Shown: piece after piece, positions 57,945-61,286 of the stretch
Layout of the letters: each line of letters starts with the position of its first letter
How positions within the stretch are numbered: the first letter of the stretch is position 1
DNA from: Phycisphaeraceae bacterium
Lineage (GTDB): Bacteria > Planctomycetota > Phycisphaerae > Phycisphaerales > Phycisphaeraceae
DNA: 61,286 bases
NCBI GenBank assembly: GCA_020851465.1
Contig: JADZCR010000018.1
Coordinates: 1 to 61,286 of the forward strand
Reading direction: 5' to 3'
The notes under the pieces: generated by a model
What the model was told of the DNA's origin: nothing
Database searches by the model: none
Seen by the model: the letters and a program-made list of their open reading frames with translations, nothing else
Program-made: the position numbers and the translations under genes

Positions 57945-58182
57945 GCCAGGCCATGCGGGATCAGTTGTTGATACGCAGCAATCGCGGATCATCCAGCAGA
58001 TGCTGTTCAAGAGATCGTGGTGCTAAGCGCGTTGCTGCGTATCCTGACGCATGACGGTCAGATACGAGGCCACGAAAGCCGGCTCATAGTCGGTCGCGTT
58101 GCTGTATTCAACAAACTCGACACGCTGCCGCGTGAAGGCGATGATGGCTTCCGTAGCGAGGAGTGCATTGAACTGCTTAAGC
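57945..58182. repeat. 238-bp direct repeat, copy A2 (upstream of the SacI-type system)
   Basis: Second copy of A1, offset 3143 bp. It starts 30 bp after the isomerase stop and ends 66 bp before the methylase ATG, a position comparable to A1 relative to its own module. After the last shared bases (AAGC) the two sequences diverge at once. Confidence 0.9.
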
Positions 58183-58248
58183 GATTGGTCAAGCGAGATT
58201 CTTTTACGTGATAGTCCAACCGTTTCCATCATGTATCATTGAGATAGA

Positions 58249-59178
58249 ATGAGTCTAGCTGGAAATGAAACCGCGCCACGCACACGCAAGGGCAAGCCGC
58301 CAGCCATCTCCGCTCTTTGCGACGCGAAGGTTATTCCCTTCGGGTGGTATGGCGGGAAATACTCACATTTGGACTGGCTTCTCCCGCTGCTGCCGAAATG
58401 TCATCATTATTGCGAGCCTTACGCTGGCTCGGGCGCCGTATTGCTGAACCGCCGCCCTTCTCCAGTCGAAACGTACAACGATCTTGACGGCGAAGTTGTT
58501 AACTTCTTCCGCGTGTTGCGCGATGAAGGTGAGAAGCTCGTTCGAGCAATCGGCCTCACTCCATTCTCTCGCGAAGAATTCGCCAAAGCGTGCAAACTCG
58601 ATCCAAAGGTAGAGCCCTTTGAGCGGGCGCGGCGGTTCTACGTTCGCGCCCGTCAGGTTCGGATCGGTCTTGCTCAGACGGCAACCGTTGGACGTTGGGC
58701 GAATTGCAAAAACACAAGTCGCGCTGGAATGAGTGGGGTGATTAGCCGTTGGCTCGGCGGTGTGGAAGACTTACGGATCATCGCGGAGCGTCTGTTGCGC
58801 GTCCAAATCGAGAATCGTCCGGCTACGCAAGTTATCAATCTTTACGACTCGCCGAGTACGCTGTTCTATTGCGATCCGCCATACATCCACGACACTCGCG
58901 GAGATTCCAAAGCCTACGGGTATGAAATGACGGACGCTCAGCATGCGGAGCTCGCCGCGGTGTTGAACAACGCGCAAGGGATGGTCGCAATATCTAACTA
59001 TCCTTGCGACCTAATGGACAAGTTGTATCCCGCGCCGAAATGGAATAAGACGGTCGCGGAGGAGCGCACAAATCATGCGACCAAGGGCAAGCGTATCGAA
59101 GCACTATGGACAAATTACGATCCGAAGTTAGCGACGGGAAAAGATAATGGGAATGGACACCTCTTCGGAGACACTTGA
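58249..59178 (+). CDS. D12-class N6-adenine DNA methyltransferase (partner of the SacI-type nuclease)
   Basis: 309 aa. Motif X FGWYGGKYSHL (31-41), motif I CEPYAGSGAVLL (55-66) and DPPY (209-212). Same class as the methylase at 55993 but clearly diverged. The final 30 bp overlap the nuclease start, so the pair is translationally coupled, with methylase made first. Lower G+C than native genes. Confidence 0.92.
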   Translation: MSLAGNETAPRTRKGKPPAISALCDAKVIPFGWYGGKYSHLDWLLPLLPKCHHYCEPYAGSGAVLLNRRPSPVETYNDLDGEVVNFFRVLRDEGEKLVRAIGLTPFSREEFAKACKLDPKVEPFERARRFYVRARQVRIGLAQTATVGRWANCKNTSRAGMSGVISRWLGGVEDLRIIAERLLRVQIENRPATQVINLYDSPSTLFYCDPPYIHDTRGDSKAYGYEMTDAQHAELAAVLNNAQGMVAISNYPCDLMDKLYPAPKWNKTVAEERTNHATKGKRIEALWTNYDPKLATGKDNGNGHLFGDT

Positions 59179-60286
59179 AAAGGCATGCACGGATGCTCAG
59201 GTGCAGTTGTTCAAGCCCTTTGTAGCCGACAAAGACCTTGCGGATCGGATCGCATTTGTCGTAATGTGTCCGAGCAATCGTGCCGGCGCGCGATTTTTGT
59301 TGGCTGCCACTCTGGCAAAAGCCACGGAACCCCAGATCGATATCCGCAAGCCGTTCATTCAGGCATATCCTGATTCCGAGAAGAAAGACGCTTATCCGGG
59401 TCGCAACTATGATGAGCAGTATATTTTCGAGTTCATCACGCGGCACAAGCTGCCGTGTAGCTCCACAACGGCATTTCTCACTCCGGGTTTCCGAACGAAA
59501 AACATCGTGCTGGATTTGAACCAGAAGTTGCGCGGCCGACCCCCGGAGCTTTACGAATTTATCCTTGAGATTCTTGATGCAATTCAGACGGGTACGGTCA
59601 AAGCCGGCGCGGTAATGAGAGAGACGATCCGGCTTCTCATCGTCCAACGTGATGCACGCGCGAAGACGCTCCAGAAACTGAAAAAGGACTTGCAGGAACA
59701 GGCAGGCGAGTTGCCACTATCGTCTGAAGATACGGTCAAGCTCATTGAGCAGCACCTTGCACTGAAATACGCCGCGAGATTGCCGGTGCTGGTCATTGCA
59801 GCAGCTTATGCTGCTGCATCGGATAAACTTGGCGAGCGTGTCTTGAGCTTGAACGCGCACACCGCTGCCGATAAACAAACCGGCGCACTAGGCGACGTGG
59901 AGATTACGCTTTCTGATGATGACAATGTTGTCACCGTATATGAGATGAAGGACAAGGCGGTAACGATCGGCGATATCGACATCGCAATACAAAAGATCGC
60001 CGATGGCGCGAAAATTCAGAACTACATTTTTGTGACGACCGAACGTATCGACGCCGATGTGAGAGAATACGCAGCCAAACAATACAAAGAGCTCGGCGGA
60101 GTCGAGATTGCAATTCTCGACTGCATCGGGTTCCTACGCCATTTCCTGCATCTGTTTCATCGATTGCGCACGGATTTTCTTGACGTCTATCAGGAACTCG
60201 TTTTGTCGCAACCCGAAAGTGGAGTCAATCAAGCGCTCAAAGAAGCATTTCTTGCGCTGCGGAAAGCGGCGCAGGCATCGGACTGA
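59147..60286 (+). CDS. Type II restriction endonuclease, SacI family
   Basis: 379 aa. Features of the SacI-type family: AEP/EPQIDIRKPF near residue 63-72, PGRNYDEQYI, LPCSSTTAFLTPGFRTKN, GRPPELYE and LIEQHLALKYAARLPVLV. The C-terminal nuclease core has D250, E266 and K268 in GDVEIT...YEMK, a PD-(D/E)xK site. The start at 59147 lies inside the methylase gene; an ATG at 59153 is nearly as good. A sampled 60-base stretch is 50% G+C. The recognition sequence cannot be read from the protein. Confidence 0.85.
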   Translation: MGMDTSSETLEKACTDAQVQLFKPFVADKDLADRIAFVVMCPSNRAGARFLLAATLAKATEPQIDIRKPFIQAYPDSEKKDAYPGRNYDEQYIFEFITRHKLPCSSTTAFLTPGFRTKNIVLDLNQKLRGRPPELYEFILEILDAIQTGTVKAGAVMRETIRLLIVQRDARAKTLQKLKKDLQEQAGELPLSSEDTVKLIEQHLALKYAARLPVLVIAAAYAAASDKLGERVLSLNAHTAADKQTGALGDVEITLSDDDNVVTVYEMKDKAVTIGDIDIAIQKIADGAKIQNYIFVTTERIDADVREYAAKQYKELGGVEIAILDCIGFLRHFLHLFHRLRTDFLDVYQELVLSQPESGVNQALKEAFLALRKAAQASD

Positions 60287-60291
60287 CTCGA

Positions 60292-60394
60292 CGCACGGCC
60301 GAATTCCGCATGTGCATCTTGCCGAATGGGATTTGACACAATAGAGCGCGAGTACTTTGACAAGCTCCTCGTGTGTCCACGGTCGGCGTTTCAT
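60292..60394 (-). pseudogene. Truncated, frameshifted HNH endonuclease gene (copy B2)
   Basis: On the minus strand an ATG at 60394 begins M-K-R-R-P-W-T-H-E-E-L and continues to ALYC, then after a GT duplication (TGTGT) the frame shifts to CQIPFGKMHMRNSAV, the well-known start of small HNH endonucleases often found near R-M genes. The rest of that gene, including the HNH motif, is missing, and it is cut off next to the nuclease stop. Confidence 0.7.
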
Positions 60395-60418
60395 GACAGG
60401 ACATGGTACTGTTGCCCA

Positions 60419-60726
60419 CCCCGTCGGGGCGAAGGAGGGAAACGATGATTCTTCCTCCGCCCCGTTGGGGCGAATACACGGGAGATTTTGAGCGTTTCTT
60501 TCGCCCCGTTGGGGCGAGGAGGGGAATGACGGACCTTTCCCACGGGTTCCGGTCGCGGTGCGACCTTCACCCGTGGCTACAGTCCCTCGCCCTGTTGGGG
60601 CGAACTCGAAAACGACAAATCTTCCTTCACCTCGGTGAGACGAATCGCGGGAGATTCCGGACGTTTCCTGAGCCCCGGTGGGGCGGACTCGAAAACGACA
60701 AATCATTCTGCGCCTCGGTGAGGGCG
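60419..60726. repeat. Array of degenerate GGGGC palindromes (REP-like)
   Basis: Seven imperfect copies of a short palindrome of the type CGCCCCGTTGGGGCG occur at about 60419-60429, 60458-60472, 60501-60517, 60588-60603, 60628-60643, 60672-60684 and 60711-60726. Parts of the sequence between them also repeat, for example ACTCGAAAACGACAAATC at 60604-60621 and 60687-60704, so it is not a CRISPR array. One further copy lies at 57028-57040. Nothing protein-coding is supported in 60395-60971. Confidence 0.7.
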
Positions 60727-60752
60727 GTTGCGTTGAAGGGGAAGTTGCGGGC

Positions 60753-60780
60753 AAAAAAAATCCCCGCGTGTTGCGGGGAT
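60753..60780 (-). terminator. Intrinsic terminator of the 16S rRNA transcript
   Basis: On the minus strand ATCCCCGC and GCGGGGAT form an 8-bp stem followed by eight T, about 190 bases past the 16S 3' end. Together with a second hairpin at 60875-60900 (AGACAGGC/GCCTGTCT), which may be a processing stem, it closes the 16S unit before any 23S or tRNA gene. Confidence 0.88.
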
Positions 60781-60968
60781 GGTGTGGATTGGGTGAATAG
60801 TGGGTGTGGAAGTGGTCTTTGACAAGTGACAGTTGGGCGGCCTTGGCCTTGCGTTGCCGCAAGGGTATCCGGCGAGACAGGCTCGATAAAGGGCCTGTCT
60901 TGCTGGGCGAGGTTGTGCTGACGAGCACGATGCAGATTGCTCTGTGAATCGTGATCTAAAGAAATCCT

Positions 60969-61286
<318 letters not shown>

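Noticed and set aside
58017..58211. Small plus-strand ORF inside and after repeat A2
   Set aside because: The same frame has a TGA in copy A1 and no recognisable product or ribosome-binding site.
60405..60730. Regularly spaced short repeats that could be a CRISPR array
   Set aside because: The repeats are degenerate palindromes at uneven spacing (29-71 bp), parts of the sequence between them are themselves repeated, and no cas genes are near.
60134..60928. Long minus-strand open frame (264 codons) across the SacI-type 3' end and the palindromes
   Set aside because: It runs antisense to a well-supported nuclease gene and through repeats; only the short HNH-like part near 60394 resembles a protein.

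Overview
The window looks like a chromosomal contig of a Gram-negative planctomycete, probably class Phycisphaerae. The grounds are a 16S 3' end of planctomycete type, a 16S gene unlinked from 23S-5S, G+C-rich codon use, a DUF4350 protein ending in the CGYDLTGN...CPEC zinc ribbon common in Planctomycetota, a PEP-CTERM protein, sialidase-like and ceramidase-like proteins, and the Kdo transferase waaA. Class level is inference. Both ends are broken inside rRNA genes (23S on the left, 16S on the right), as happens when an assembly stops at multicopy rRNA.

Layout. 1-1,002: 23S 3' end, a 455-nt spacer, 5S and terminator. 1,205-10,701: tRNA-Ser and tRNA-Leu among scattered metabolic genes (ceramidase-like, lipid kinase, panD, a GT5 glycogen-synthase-like enzyme, ilvN, a phytanoyl-CoA-dioxygenase-type enzyme, two beta-propeller proteins). 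10,830-20,302: a membrane gene cluster (B-box/zinc-ribbon membrane proteins, two RDD proteins, SpoIIM, DUF58, MoxR, DUF4350, DUF4129) of the MoxR-DUF58 type. 20,455-31,073: Ca2+/H+ antiporter, TauE/SafE, argJ, class IV aminotransferase, class II aldolase, acyltransferase, guaA, aroB. 31,169-38,436: ExbD-TonB pair, a four-CxxC protein, two TPR proteins, proB, waaA. 38,591-53,540: metG, an RRM protein, a PEP-CTERM protein, ligA, a DUF3553-like protein, phosphoesterase, STAS, ygfZ, pgk, rpe, ddl and another sialidase-like protein.

54,731-60,971 is the accessory region and the most unusual part. It holds two complete type II restriction-modification systems of lower G+C: a NotI-family nuclease with a D12-class adenine methylase (R then M), and a D12-class adenine methylase with a SacI-family nuclease (M then R). 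Each is preceded by a copy of the same 238-bp direct repeat (227/238 identical). Each is followed by a decayed copy of the 5' end of the same HNH endonuclease gene next to a GGGGC palindrome. A TIM-barrel isomerase lies between the two modules, and a palindromic repeat array lies between the second module and the 16S gene.

Several genes have a -10-like hexamer 6-8 nt upstream of the start codon and no Shine-Dalgarno sequence, suggesting leaderless transcripts; others have clear Shine-Dalgarno sequences. All functional calls come from reading translated motifs; no database search was possible.
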